Below, piece after piece: positions 1-9,024 of a DNA stretch of 64,000 nt (within the stretch, counting starts at the first letter, position 1; each line of letters opens with the position of its first letter). Made by a program: the position numbers and the translations under genes. The notes below the pieces were generated by a model, which was given only the letters and a program-made list of their open reading frames with translations, did not search any database and was not told where the DNA came from. Source of the stretch: Alginatibacterium sediminis (GTDB taxonomy: Bacteria; Pseudomonadota; Gammaproteobacteria; Enterobacterales; Celerinatantimonadaceae); the NCBI RefSeq assembly GCF_003610775.1, contig NZ_RAQO01000010.1, positions 1-64,000 of the forward strand, read 5' to 3'.

Positions 1-15
1 CTGGGCGCCCCCGTT

Positions 16-35
16 GAGTCCTGTCCACTCCGCCA
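16..35 (+). other. tRNA-Ser-like 3' end fragment (possible att site)
   Basis: The 20 nt read like the 3' half of a T-arm followed by an acceptor strand CCACTCC, discriminator G and CCA, as in a serine tRNA starting GGAGTGG. The sequence just upstream (positions 1-15) does not pair with the T-stem half CCTGT and the T-loop lacks its usual C, so this is not the end of an intact tRNA. A terminator follows directly. A duplicated tRNA 3' end is the usual mark of an integrase attachment site, but the window begins here and no integrase is seen. Confidence 0.45.
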
Positions 36-40
36 GCAAT

Positions 41-66
41 AAACCAGCCTTTGAGATGGTTTTTTG
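41..66 (+). terminator. Rho-independent terminator
   Basis: AAACCAGC pairs with GATGGTTT across a 6-nt loop (one G-A mismatch) and is followed by T runs. It lies where a terminator would follow a tRNA gene, just after the tRNA-like fragment. Confidence 0.6.
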
Positions 67-187
67 TATCTTTTTTTCATCCCTTCTGCGTCAAATCAAC
101 AGTTTAGTGCGTTTTAATCACATGTTCATTGCAATTTCTATCCTATAGACTCAAGCGAGATAATTTTGCTTAAGTAAGGGAACAAAG

Positions 188-2656
188 GTGATCAAGCCAG
201 GAAAAGTACTTAGTGTGGAGCGCAAGCAAACTCGCTTATCCATCACAACTGAGAACGCACAAGCTACAATCGATGTACTCACTGCGAGTGTTATTCGGGT
301 GCGTCTTTGCTTTGGGCTGTTGGCTGCAGAGCGCAATTATGCGTTTCAGCAAACGACATGGGATGATTTAACCGACCCTGTATTTGAACGCCGCCAACGC
401 TTAGCGCAAACCTCGTTTGCTGTCGACGACAACGCGACTCACATCGTGCTAATTACAGCGAAACTTCGACTGGTCATCGACAAGGCCGCCTGGCGGCTCT
501 CCTTGTTTAGCATCGATGGCAAATGCCTTCATCAAGATCTCGCCAATAGAGCACTGTTTGTCGACAGCAACCAACGACTTACTCATAGCTTTTCGCGCAG
601 CGATCAAGACCGCTGGCTTGGGCTAGGAGAGAAAACAGGACCCTTAGATAAAACCGGTTTACGATTTCGAATGGAGAGCACCGATGCAGTTGGCTATAGT
701 CCTAGCAGCGGTGACCCTCTCTACAAACACATCCCATTTTTATTGAGAGCTGGCGCAAGCAATGCTTTCTGTGGCTTGTTTTACAATAATGCTTGGCCAA
801 GCGAGTTTGATCTAGGAGCGACGCGCAGCGGGTATTGGGGCGAGTTTGGGTCGGCGCGCTTCGATGGTGGTGATTTCGATTTATGCTTTATTCACGGTGA
901 CAGCATTAAGGATGTGATCACAGGTTTTACTCATTTGACCGGTAATCCACCATTGATGCCTCGTTATTCGATGGGCTATCTAGGCTCGACCATGTTTTAT
1001 ACCGAATTAGCTAAGCGCTCCGATCTTGCCATTAATGCCTTTATTGATAAGTGCAATTTCGAAAACATTCCGGTATCTGGTTTTCATTTGTCGTCAGGAT
1101 ATACCACCGGTGAAGATGGAAAACGCTATGCGTTTAATTGGAATACTGATCGCTTTCCTCAGCATGAGCAATTTATTAATCATTTTGCTCAACAAGGCTT
1201 GGCGCTGTCTCCAAACATTAAACCGGGAATTCTTAGATCACACCCTGATTTTACAGCTTTGGAGTCAGAACAGGCGTTTATACGTAGTAACAATGGTGAT
1301 GTGCATCTTGAGCAATTTTGGGGAGGAGAAGCCGCTTATGTGGACTTTAGCGCGGAATCCGGGCGACTAGCGTGGAAGAAACGACTCAAAAGCTCCCTGG
1401 TATCTAAAGGTATTTACTCAATCTGGAATGACAACAATGAGTTTGAGTTTGCCGATACCAAAGCCATGTGTGTCGCTGATGGTTTACCGGAAAACGTTAA
1501 TGGTATGCGACCCATCTTAAGCAACTTAATGGCCAAAGTTGCCTACGATGCAGTTCGTGAGCAACATCCGAATGTTCGTCCATTTGTTCTAAGTCGTGCT
1601 GGCTTTGCTGGTATGCAGCATTGGGCTCACACGTGGAGCGGCGATAACGGTTCGAGTTGGGCGTATTTAAAATCGAATGTATGCACCATGCTAGGTATGA
1701 GTATATCGGGGGTTGCGTTTAACGGTATGGATATTGGCGGTTTTACTGGGCCTGCTCCCGACGCAGAATTATTTTTACGGTGGGTTCAAAATGGTGTTTT
1801 TCATCCGCGTTTTTGTATTCACTCTGCCAACAGCGATAACACCGTCTCCGAACCTTGGATGCATGCTAGCGTTAAAAGCGATATAGCACACGCTATGCAG
1901 TTTCGTTACCGCTTACTGCCGTATCTATATCAATTGGCTTACACGGCCCATACAAGTGGCTCACCGATTTGTAGTCCTTTGCTGTATCACTTTTGGAACG
2001 ATGAATTGTGTAGAGATCAAAACCACGATTTTATGTTAGGAGATGCCTGCTTTGTGCCCGCTGTTCTCGACGCTGATATGCAAACTAAACTGCAGTATTT
2101 TCCGTCGGGCGAAACATTCATCGATACCACCACAGGACATTGGTTCAAGGGCGGTAGTAGTTACGTGATTAACACGCCATTGCATCAGCTAAGCTGGTTT
2201 TTACGTCATGGTCAATGGATGGTCATGTCTAGCGATCAAACTCATAGTGATTTTGAGTTTATTGGGGCTTTAAGCGACTCTATATTCAGCTTTTATTGGG
2301 ACGATGGGATCAGTTTCGACTATCAAAACGGTGCAAAACTTGAACTTGAGCTTTGTCTACGCCAGCATAAATCTGGTTTCGAGCTCTCTTGGAGTCCTGT
2401 TGGACAATTGAGTCAATGGACCAAAGCTGCGGTTGTATTCAAAATCTATAGCGATCGCGGTTGTCCGATGCAGTTGCTGTGCGCTTCTGCGAATATCGAC
2501 CAGGTGTTGTATGAAGAGCAATGGAAAGCCTGTGACGAGGGCTTCTGGTTTAATCTTGATACTCAATGCATAGAAATTAAATTGCATGCCAGTCACTTTG
2601 ATGACACTGGAAAGTTATTGTTCAATTTTGAGAATATGATCGCAGTGTCGATATAG
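188..2656 (+). CDS. Glycoside hydrolase family 31 alpha-glycosidase
   Basis: An 822-residue GH31 enzyme that hydrolyses a terminal alpha-linked sugar by the retaining mechanism. The nucleophile is Asp415 in SIWNDNNE and the acid/base is Asp486 in WSGDNGSSW. The motif GFHLSSGYTTGEDGKRY and the later MDIGGFTG are also typical of GH31. There is no obvious signal peptide, so it probably acts in the cytoplasm on an imported oligosaccharide. The start is a GTG about 7 nt after TAAGGG. It stands alone: the next gene is convergent and unrelated. The family includes alpha-glucosidases, alpha-xylosidases, alpha-galactosidases and sulfoquinovosidases, and the substrate cannot be fixed from sequence alone. 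Confidence 0.9.
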   Translation: MIKPGKVLSVERKQTRLSITTENAQATIDVLTASVIRVRLCFGLLAAERNYAFQQTTWDDLTDPVFERRQRLAQTSFAVDDNATHIVLITAKLRLVIDKAAWRLSLFSIDGKCLHQDLANRALFVDSNQRLTHSFSRSDQDRWLGLGEKTGPLDKTGLRFRMESTDAVGYSPSSGDPLYKHIPFLLRAGASNAFCGLFYNNAWPSEFDLGATRSGYWGEFGSARFDGGDFDLCFIHGDSIKDVITGFTHLTGNPPLMPRYSMGYLGSTMFYTELAKRSDLAINAFIDKCNFENIPVSGFHLSSGYTTGEDGKRYAFNWNTDRFPQHEQFINHFAQQGLALSPNIKPGILRSHPDFTALESEQAFIRSNNGDVHLEQFWGGEAAYVDFSAESGRLAWKKRLKSSLVSKGIYSIWNDNNEFEFADTKAMCVADGLPENVNGMRPILSNLMAKVAYDAVREQHPNVRPFVLSRAGFAGMQHWAHTWSGDNGSSWAYLKSNVCTMLGMSISGVAFNGMDIGGFTGPAPDAELFLRWVQNGVFHPRFCIHSANSDNTVSEPWMHASVKSDIAHAMQFRYRLLPYLYQLAYTAHTSGSPICSPLLYHFWNDELCRDQNHDFMLGDACFVPAVLDADMQTKLQYFPSGETFIDTTTGHWFKGGSSYVINTPLHQLSWFLRHGQWMVMSSDQTHSDFEFIGALSDSIFSFYWDDGISFDYQNGAKLELELCLRQHKSGFELSWSPVGQLSQWTKAAVVFKIYSDRGCPMQLLCASANIDQVLYEEQWKACDEGFWFNLDTQCIEIKLHASHFDDTGKLLFNFENMIAVSI

Positions 2657-2719
2657 AGTCGTTGTATTCATCGATATGATGCTTATTGATTCTAAGCGTT
2701 GGCAAAGTATGGAATAAGC

Positions 2720-2735
2720 GGTATTCAAGAATACC
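2720..2735. repeat. Inverted repeat after the GH31 gene
   Basis: GGTATTC and GAATACC are separated by AA. No T-run follows, so this is a weak terminator at best, or a protein-binding palindrome. Confidence 0.3.
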
Positions 2736-2849
2736 TGCTACTCGTTGGCTTATTGTGACTAGAATTTACGGTAACAATAAGCAACTTCGCCAGCGCGTCA
2801 GTTTACTTGTATTGCACTTAGCTTCCCCAAAGGATTGATCGTGCTAACT

Positions 2850-3320
2850 TTAAGTGGATTGATTAGCACTGAGATAATTACCAATCACTTCTACCACCAG
2901 AAGGTGGTCTTCAAGTTGTGGTAATCCTGATACTGAAATACTACCGACAACGCCACAACCTTTAATGATGAGAGGGAAGCAGCCTCCATGATCGGCAAAC
3001 TCTAGAGGGTCCACTAATGACGACTCAGCCAAGGTTTTCCCCTTGCTGCGGTAATACTCACCGATGTACATAGAGCTATGATGATAGCGGTTCACTACAT
3101 TTTGTTTGCGACGGATCCATTGCTGGTTATCCGGACTGGTCCCCGGCATTGAGTAGCTGAACAAACACTGCCCGTTGAGCGTGACATCAATGGCAACACT
3201 AACTGAACGACTCTCAGCAGCCTGCTTTAGTGCTTGTCCGATCTCCCACGCGCTTTGATTTGAAAAGCTATCAAACTGAAGCTGTGTTTCGTGCTCTAGT
3301 AATTCCTGTAAAAGACTCAT
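2850..3320 (-). CDS. UPF0303 / HbpS-like heme-degrading-domain protein
   Basis: A 156-residue protein of the UPF0303 family (related to GlcG/HbpS, PF03928). It matches along its whole length: an N-terminal helix with LLEHETQLQFDSF, a central RKQNVVNRYHHSSMYIG segment and a C-terminal ADHGGCFPLIIKGCGVVGSISVSGLPQ strand-loop typical of the fold. Some members bind heme and others corrinoid; the physiological role in bacteria is poorly known. It lies convergent to the GH31 gene with no partner gene. It is probably cytoplasmic because no signal is seen. Confidence 0.8.
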   Translation of the reverse strand: MSLLQELLEHETQLQFDSFSNQSAWEIGQALKQAAESRSVSVAIDVTLNGQCLFSYSMPGTSPDNQQWIRRKQNVVNRYHHSSMYIGEYYRSKGKTLAESSLVDPLEFADHGGCFPLIIKGCGVVGSISVSGLPQLEDHLLVVEVIGNYLSANQST

Positions 3321-3521
3321 AAGCGTTCTGCTCTATTCTGATAAAAGATAACAATGGTTTATTTTCCAATAACTTGCAACTTGATAAAACTGCGTAAATA
3401 TTTTCTTAAATTTATTTGCGCAAAAATATTTCTGCAACGTCACTCTTGTTTACCATCGCAAATCCTTAATCTAAGTCCATCAGTTCAAACCTGAACTCAA
3501 ACTTGAAAAGGAAGATAAAAA

Positions 3522-3848
3522 ATGAATATTCCAAAAAACCGAGCTGCTAGAAATTTGTTACTTGTCGCAGCTACATGCTCGCTGCTAATGGCCTGTAATT
3601 CATCAACTCAGGATGAGCAGTTGGCATGGATTAATGATTGGGACAGCTTTGCGCGGTATGAACAAAAAATGGAAATGCTCAACAATTGTTTTAAGCAAGC
3701 TAATGTCCGAAGCATGTCAGAAGAGATGAGTGCCAAGCAACAACGTACGTTTAATTCTTGCGAGCTAAATAGCATTGTCGAAATCGCAGAAGATGAAGGG
3801 ATTTACCTTGATGCTGAATTGCTACAAGCCAACATTATCCAGCTTTAA
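3522..3848 (+). CDS. Small putative lipoprotein
   Basis: A 108-residue protein with a type II signal: a basic n-region (KNRAAR), a hydrophobic core and the lipobox LLMAC at residues 21-25, so the mature protein would be lipid-anchored at the Cys. The remaining ~80 residues are charged, mostly helical by composition, with two further Cys (NNC, NSC) that could form a disulfide. A good ribosome binding site (AAAGGAAG) precedes the ATG. The family is not recognised. A membrane protein gene follows after 44 nt and may be cotranscribed. Confidence 0.7.
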   Translation: MNIPKNRAARNLLLVAATCSLLMACNSSTQDEQLAWINDWDSFARYEQKMEMLNNCFKQANVRSMSEEMSAKQQRTFNSCELNSIVEIAEDEGIYLDAELLQANIIQL

Positions 3849-3892
3849 GTCGCCAATTTATTTCTATGTATAACTCATTTTAAGGACCAAAC

Positions 3893-4468
3893 ATGAATAA
3901 TAAAGATAAAGCCATAGAGATGGCAGAGAATGCAAAACAAAGCGCCGGACATTTAGCCAGCAATATCAAACAAAGTGATGCTTACGCAACGACATTGTTG
4001 GCGGTAGGTAAAGCTAAAGATAAGGCGTCTGATTTTGACTACAGTGGCCTTAAGGTGATGAACCTATTTTCTGTAGCTGTCTATGGCTTGCTCATTATCA
4101 GCAGTTACCTTCCTTTTATCAGCTTCATGGGAGCCAGTGTGTCACTTAATGAGTTTGCACCAATGTGGTTGTATATCATGGCAACGTTGGGCTTAGTCAG
4201 CCATTTATTTGGGGTGAAGCAACTTGTATCTAGATTAATAAGTGCTGGGCTAGTTTGCGCCATTGTGTTGAAAATGGCTCAGTATGTAAAAGATCTAATA
4301 CAATTGAGCAGCTATGGGAATCACAATACCTATTCATTGCCTGTCGACATGCTTGATTTTGGGTTCTATGTCTTTTTAGTTGCCTTGGTATTGTTGCTTA
4401 TTGTTGTTTTTAAGCCGAGATATCAAACCAACACCAATCTTTGGAACAAGATAGTTCAAGGTTCATAG
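3893..4468 (+). CDS. Integral membrane protein of unknown function
   Basis: A 191-residue protein. The first ~50 residues are polar and helical (MAENAKQSAGHLASNIKQSD). Four hydrophobic segments follow, at about 55-80, 88-105, 112-130 and 150-170. The soluble start resembles envelope-stress or YtxH-like helical tails, but no family is recognised. RBS AAGGACC precedes the ATG. It follows the small lipoprotein gene closely and precedes the phosphatase gene by 43 nt. Confidence 0.65.
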   Translation: MNNKDKAIEMAENAKQSAGHLASNIKQSDAYATTLLAVGKAKDKASDFDYSGLKVMNLFSVAVYGLLIISSYLPFISFMGASVSLNEFAPMWLYIMATLGLVSHLFGVKQLVSRLISAGLVCAIVLKMAQYVKDLIQLSSYGNHNTYSLPVDMLDFGFYVFLVALVLLLIVVFKPRYQTNTNLWNKIVQGS

Positions 4469-4511
4469 ACGGCCATTGCAATTCTATATTAATGATGCCG
4501 TAGGCTAACTT

Positions 4512-5213
4512 ATGATATTTAAGCCCAGAAAACAGCACGCATATGTTCAACCGAATACCATCGGAAGAGACTTTATTGTCGGGGATCTACATGGTCAACT
4601 TCAGGCTCTGTATCGTCAGTTATTGCAGCACAACTTTGATTTTGATATCGACCGTGTTTTTTGTACAGGCGATCTTATAGGACGCGGTCCAAATACCAGC
4701 GACGTTCTTAACTTGTTAACTGAAAAATGGTTTTTTTCAGTGATGGGGAATCATGAACAATTGTTTTTAATGGGCTTTGACAATCAAAAATATTGGGATG
4801 TGTTGATTCAAGACAATGGATCTTGGTTGCGCCATCATCTGCATCGTTTCGACATATTGATGCGTTGGAAAACCTTAATTGAAATATGCATGCCCTTAAG
4901 TTTTACAATAGCAATTAATGGAAAACAAATCGGCATCACCCACGCTTCGTCGATTGAACACTGGGGGCGACTACAACACGGTGATCTTAGTGCGAAAGAA
5001 GTGTGGAGTTGTTTGTGGAGCCGCCCTCTAAAAGCCAGTTATATTGAACCGATAAAGCAAGTTGATGCGGTTGTTCATGGCCATAGCCCCGTGGCTAACA
5101 TCACTCAGTACCGCAATCGATACTGGATTGATACCTACCAAGCCAATAAGAGATTAAATATAAGCCTAGCTGCGTGTTTTTTGTCGGTCGAGCCCCCAAA
5201 CAGAGAAAAGTAA
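4512..5213 (+). CDS. Ser/Thr protein phosphatase, PPP family (PrpA/PrpB-like)
   Basis: A 233-residue metallophosphoesterase of the bacterial/lambda PPP type. The metal-binding motifs appear in order: GDLHG (near residue 24), GDLIGRG (near 55), GNHE (near 79), and the distal His residues in THASS and VVHGHSP. It should remove phosphate from Ser/Thr (possibly His or Tyr) of proteins in the cytoplasm. It lies 89 nt upstream of an ECF sigma factor and a membrane Ser/Thr kinase on the same strand, so it is a natural candidate for the opposing activity in that module. That pairing is inference. Confidence 0.85.
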   Translation: MIFKPRKQHAYVQPNTIGRDFIVGDLHGQLQALYRQLLQHNFDFDIDRVFCTGDLIGRGPNTSDVLNLLTEKWFFSVMGNHEQLFLMGFDNQKYWDVLIQDNGSWLRHHLHRFDILMRWKTLIEICMPLSFTIAINGKQIGITHASSIEHWGRLQHGDLSAKEVWSCLWSRPLKASYIEPIKQVDAVVHGHSPVANITQYRNRYWIDTYQANKRLNISLAACFLSVEPPNREK

Positions 5214-5302
5214 AAAGGGCATTTACCTGATACTAAAGCATTGTTATTTATCACGAAAATAGATGATAATCGACGGGTTAAATAAGCTTTTAAAGGGAAT
5301 GT

Positions 5303-5893
5303 ATGTCAATTAAAGATTTGGATAATGCAACGCAACTACTACTGGCATGGCAAAGCCGCGACCATAAAAAAAGCAATGAGTTTTTGCAATACGCTTATCA
5401 AGACATACGTCAAATTGTGGCTAAGTATCAGGAGCAACATAGCCCCAACGAAACCTTATTACATGATGCCGGAGTGACTGAGCTCTCAGCTGAAGCCTTT
5501 GTCAAATTACATCGCTGGCGTAACGATGAACAAAGCTTTGAAAACAGAAAGCAATTCTTTGATTACGTGCGTGTTTCAGTTTGGCACTTGCTCTTTGGTC
5601 AACCTCATCAAGCGCAATTAAACAAACAGGCCGCTAAGCAAAGCTATATGCAACGCGACATTACCGAAGTTCTTGGGCACATGCCGCAGTGGGATGAAAA
5701 TTTGGATCTAAGTAAGGCACTAGCACAATTGCAAGTTAGCTACCCGCGCCAATCAGAAGTCTTTGAACTAAAGCATTTTGCCATGGTCTCCCACACCCAA
5801 ATCTCTGAACTATTACAAGTGTCAGCAAGAACTGTAGATAATGATTTAAAGTTCGCAACGGTATGGCTTAGAGCGAAACTAAAAAATGATTGA
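5303..5893 (+). CDS. ECF-type RNA polymerase sigma factor (kinase-linked, TIGR02999-like)
   Basis: A 196-residue sigma-70-family protein. The N-terminal half carries a region-2-like helix bundle (TELSAEAFVKLHRW), and the C-terminal half a region-4 helix-turn-helix (HTQISELLQVSARTVDNDLKFATVWLRAKL). The spacing and the WHLLFGQ segment fit ECF sigma factors encoded beside Ser/Thr kinases rather than beside classical anti-sigma factors. RBS AAAGGGA precedes the ATG. The last 8 nt overlap the start of the kinase gene, implying translational coupling. No anti-sigma gene is present, so control is probably by phosphorylation. Confidence 0.85.
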   Translation: MSIKDLDNATQLLLAWQSRDHKKSNEFLQYAYQDIRQIVAKYQEQHSPNETLLHDAGVTELSAEAFVKLHRWRNDEQSFENRKQFFDYVRVSVWHLLFGQPHQAQLNKQAAKQSYMQRDITEVLGHMPQWDENLDLSKALAQLQVSYPRQSEVFELKHFAMVSHTQISELLQVSARTVDNDLKFATVWLRAKLKND

Positions 5894-8828
5894 TGTTGTT
5901 AGTTTATATTTTGAGTTAGTCAGTCTATCACCTGAACAGCGCCAACAGCGCTTAAGCAAACTTGAGTTACAGTTTCCAGCGCAGGTAAGTGAACTGCGCA
6001 GTATGTTAGCGTTAGGTGAAGAAACTCAACATGGTAGTAAGCTACTTGCCCAACAATTGTCATCCGCGCAAGCAACAAACTACCAAGACTATATTGGCCA
6101 GGTGGTCATGGGATTTACGATCACCGAGATTTTGTCTGAAGCCGGAGGTATGGGGCTGGTCTTTCTCGCTCAACAGCGCCTATGCGCACCCGATAGCGAT
6201 GAAGTGAAAACTCATAGGGCAGCTATAAAAGTTTTGCGCGCTGAAATACTTAACCCAACTCAACAACAGCAATTCTTTTATCGCGAAGCGGCTAGTTTGA
6301 TGACGCTCGACCATCCTAATATTTGTAAGATCTATGGGGTGTCACAGGTATTGGATCAAGCCTGTATCGTCATGGATTATATTGATGGCATGTCTTTAGA
6401 TAGGTGGTTTCAACAAAATCAAATAACCGAATCGCAAGCCTTGGACAAGTTTGAAAAGCTGTTGAACGCGATGAGTTATGCCCACAACAAGCATGTTTAT
6501 CATGGCGATTTAAAACCTCAAAACGTATTGTTAAACACTGACGAGCAGCTCACCTTAATTGATATGGGCTTGGCCAAACAGTTTGAAACACAAACGGAAG
6601 ACGACTTTAGCCAACACTACATTCATGCGTTTTCTAAACATTGGAGCGCACCGGAACAATTGGCGGGTAAGTGGAACAAGTCCCAATCGGATGTGTATTC
6701 ATTAGGCGCAATTTTGTGTTTTTTACTCACGGGTTCTGCCCCGATTGCAGGTGACTTAACTGCCATTAACAATAAAGAATTACGCGCTATCGTAAGTAAG
6801 GCAACACAGACCTTAGCCCAAGATCGTTACCGCGATGCGAATGCTTTGCTCGAAGCGCTGAACCTTTATCGAGGGGGATATGCCCTCAGCGAATATTCAA
6901 ATCGCTGGTCCTATCGAGCCCGCAAGGCCTTGCAACGACGCCCTCTAGTGAGTTTATCAATAGCCTTAATTGCCAGTTTAATACTAGGCAGTAGTATTAC
7001 TACTTGGCGGCATAATCAGGTACTTTTAGCAGAGCAGTTAAGCAATCAACAGGTAATGGCGCAACTTGAAAAAACGCTGCGCGATAACTTTCCGGTTCTT
7101 AGCTACCGCTTTGAACAACCAAGCGTTGAACAGCTCTATGTGCAAGGTGCCGAGCATTGGCTAGCAAGTCATCACACGCTGACCGAGTCTGCGAAGCGAC
7201 AAACCGGCTTGTTATTTATTCAGGGCCTGTTTGCCCAATACAGTGAAAATGTAGAACAAATACTAGCGATCCTTGAGGTGCTTGGTGTAGATACAAGACT
7301 TAAGCCCAATGATACTCAACAATTGCAGCTGCAATCTTACTGGATGCTCGCCCATGCATTTAATGCTTTCAAAGGCATAGATAAAGATTATGGCGAAAGT
7401 GACCATAGCTTTTATGACTATCGTCGCGATCCAACGCTCATACCTGACAATAACCCAGCTGCAAAACTAGCGCGCTCGCTGATCGCACAATTTACGGCCA
7501 GCGAGCCGATAAACCCAGAGCAGATAAAGGCCCTTATTTCCGCATTCAAAGTTCCAATGCCCTTTGATAAAGTGATTAGAAAGAGCCAGTACCTAGCCTT
7601 GTTTGAACAGGTTAAACCTTATATCTCGCAAGCTAGTCTCTATTCAATAACACAACGCCTGGATTTACTTGAGTTCATTTATTTAGGGGGGCCTCAGAGT
7701 TCGTTCTTTGACCAATCAGCTGACGTAAACGACTTGGCAAGAAACAGCAAACTTCGTCAACACATGCAAACTATTGAGCCCGAATTGCTGGCTATGCTTA
7801 GCTCGCCAGAACTTAGTGTTGCTGACTTCTACCGATTACACAATGCGCTACTAGCAATAAATCCTAGCTTAAATGAGACCGCTATTCGGGCCCTGATATC
7901 AACAAGGCTTCAGACACAACTCGATGGTTTTCAACTTAGTAACAGCGCCAAGATACAGCAGCTTGCCGATCTTAAAATCTCTGGTGAAGCGCTTGACTCT
8001 GGAGCAGAAAAAGAACGACTGCGTGATGAACTTCGATTATTTCGTCGACGCTATGGCTCGACCTACGGTGATATGATGACTCATTTGACGCTCTTGCAAG
8101 GACAAGCATTAGCCTTAGGAAACGCCAAAATATTTGAGTATTTTGACAGTTACATGCAATCTCAAGCCATGCGTATGCGCCGGCTTGATTACCGTTATGA
8201 CTCCGCATATCAAGGGCTCGATTTGGCGATCATTCGTCAAGATTGGACGCAGGTGGTAAGCCGTTTAAGCAATCTAGAAACTGATTTTGAGGTATATTTT
8301 TCCTTGCTAGAGAGCGAAGGCCTACAAGCATTTGAAATGCGCAAATTACACTTAAACGCCTGGATACCCGCGAGTCAAAATAATTGGCAGGCCGTACAGC
8401 AGCAGGTAGCTCAGTCGCAGCTTAATGTGCAAGAACAACAAGTTTACTTGGCATTTATTAACCTAAGCTTTGAGCGCCATTCTCAAGCCCTTGCATATCT
8501 AAACCAACTTGATGACTTGCCTTTGATTTTGGAGTCTGAGTTTGACAATGGCTTTTATCTGCTCAATGAGCTGGCTTACTTTTTTGGTAAAAATGGCGAG
8601 CCTGAACGGGCTATAGTATTGCTCAATCGACATGCCGATCTCCATGCGGATTACGCGAATATATTTCATGCCGTGCAAGCCTTGTATTTGGCCGACCTCT
8701 ATTTCATTAGTGGCAATCGTAGCGCCGCCGAAAGCTTGATAAGCAACTTACAACAATACGGCAAAAGCTTCTCTTACCGATCGGACTGGGAAAAGTTGTG
8801 GCGAGACTTAGCTCAAAAGTTTTTATAG
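5886..8828 (+). CDS. Membrane-anchored Ser/Thr protein kinase with large C-terminal repeat domain
   Basis: A 980-residue Hanks-type kinase. A kinase domain spans about residues 70-330, with glycine loop EAGGMG, ATP-binding Lys115 in AAIKVLR, catalytic loop HGDLKPQN with Asp208 (HGD rather than HRD), metal-binding Asp226 in IDMG (DFG variant) and APEQ. One transmembrane helix at about 355-375 follows a basic stretch. The ~600-residue remainder would be periplasmic, helical and TPR-like by composition, and could sense a signal. The kinase probably phosphorylates the overlapping ECF sigma factor, as known for kinase-linked ECF families; this is inferred from gene order. Confidence 0.9.
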   Translation: MIDVVSLYFELVSLSPEQRQQRLSKLELQFPAQVSELRSMLALGEETQHGSKLLAQQLSSAQATNYQDYIGQVVMGFTITEILSEAGGMGLVFLAQQRLCAPDSDEVKTHRAAIKVLRAEILNPTQQQQFFYREAASLMTLDHPNICKIYGVSQVLDQACIVMDYIDGMSLDRWFQQNQITESQALDKFEKLLNAMSYAHNKHVYHGDLKPQNVLLNTDEQLTLIDMGLAKQFETQTEDDFSQHYIHAFSKHWSAPEQLAGKWNKSQSDVYSLGAILCFLLTGSAPIAGDLTAINNKELRAIVSKATQTLAQDRYRDANALLEALNLYRGGYALSEYSNRWSYRARKALQRRPLVSLSIALIASLILGSSITTWRHNQVLLAEQLSNQQVMAQLEKTLRDNFPVLSYRFEQPSVEQLYVQGAEHWLASHHTLTESAKRQTGLLFIQGLFAQYSENVEQILAILEVLGVDTRLKPNDTQQLQLQSYWMLAHAFNAFKGIDKDYGESDHSFYDYRRDPTLIPDNNPAAKLARSLIAQFTASEPINPEQIKALISAFKVPMPFDKVIRKSQYLALFEQVKPYISQASLYSITQRLDLLEFIYLGGPQSSFFDQSADVNDLARNSKLRQHMQTIEPELLAMLSSPELSVADFYRLHNALLAINPSLNETAIRALISTRLQTQLDGFQLSNSAKIQQLADLKISGEALDSGAEKERLRDELRLFRRRYGSTYGDMMTHLTLLQGQALALGNAKIFEYFDSYMQSQAMRMRRLDYRYDSAYQGLDLAIIRQDWTQVVSRLSNLETDFEVYFSLLESEGLQAFEMRKLHLNAWIPASQNNWQAVQQQVAQSQLNVQEQQVYLAFINLSFERHSQALAYLNQLDDLPLILESEFDNGFYLLNELAYFFGKNGEPERAIVLLNRHADLHADYANIFHAVQALYLADLYFISGNRSAAESLISNLQQYGKSFSYRSDWEKLWRDLAQKFL

Positions 8829-8830
8829 TT

Positions 8831-8866
8831 GTTTGCCTGTTTGCCTGTTTGCCTGTTTGCCTGTTA
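8831..8866 (+). repeat. Tandem octamer repeat GTTTGCCT
   Basis: Four perfect copies of GTTTGCCT and a partial fifth lie just after the kinase stop codon. It is a microsatellite-like array in a 196-bp intergenic region that otherwise holds the yghU promoter. It is not a terminator because there is no dyad. Confidence 0.9.
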
Positions 8867-9024
8867 GCCCTGCTGTTAAAGGCTTAAGCGACTGTTTATA
8901 GCAAAGTGAGATATTATATAGCGAACAATATTATAGCTATCAATTTACTTTTAAGTCGATTAGATGCTACAAATAGATTATCGAAATGCACAGCGTGTGC
9001 GTTCATCTAAAATGGAACTCAAAC

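Noticed and set aside
8831-8866. Possible CRISPR array
   Set aside because: The 8-bp repeats are contiguous with no spacers and no cas genes are present.
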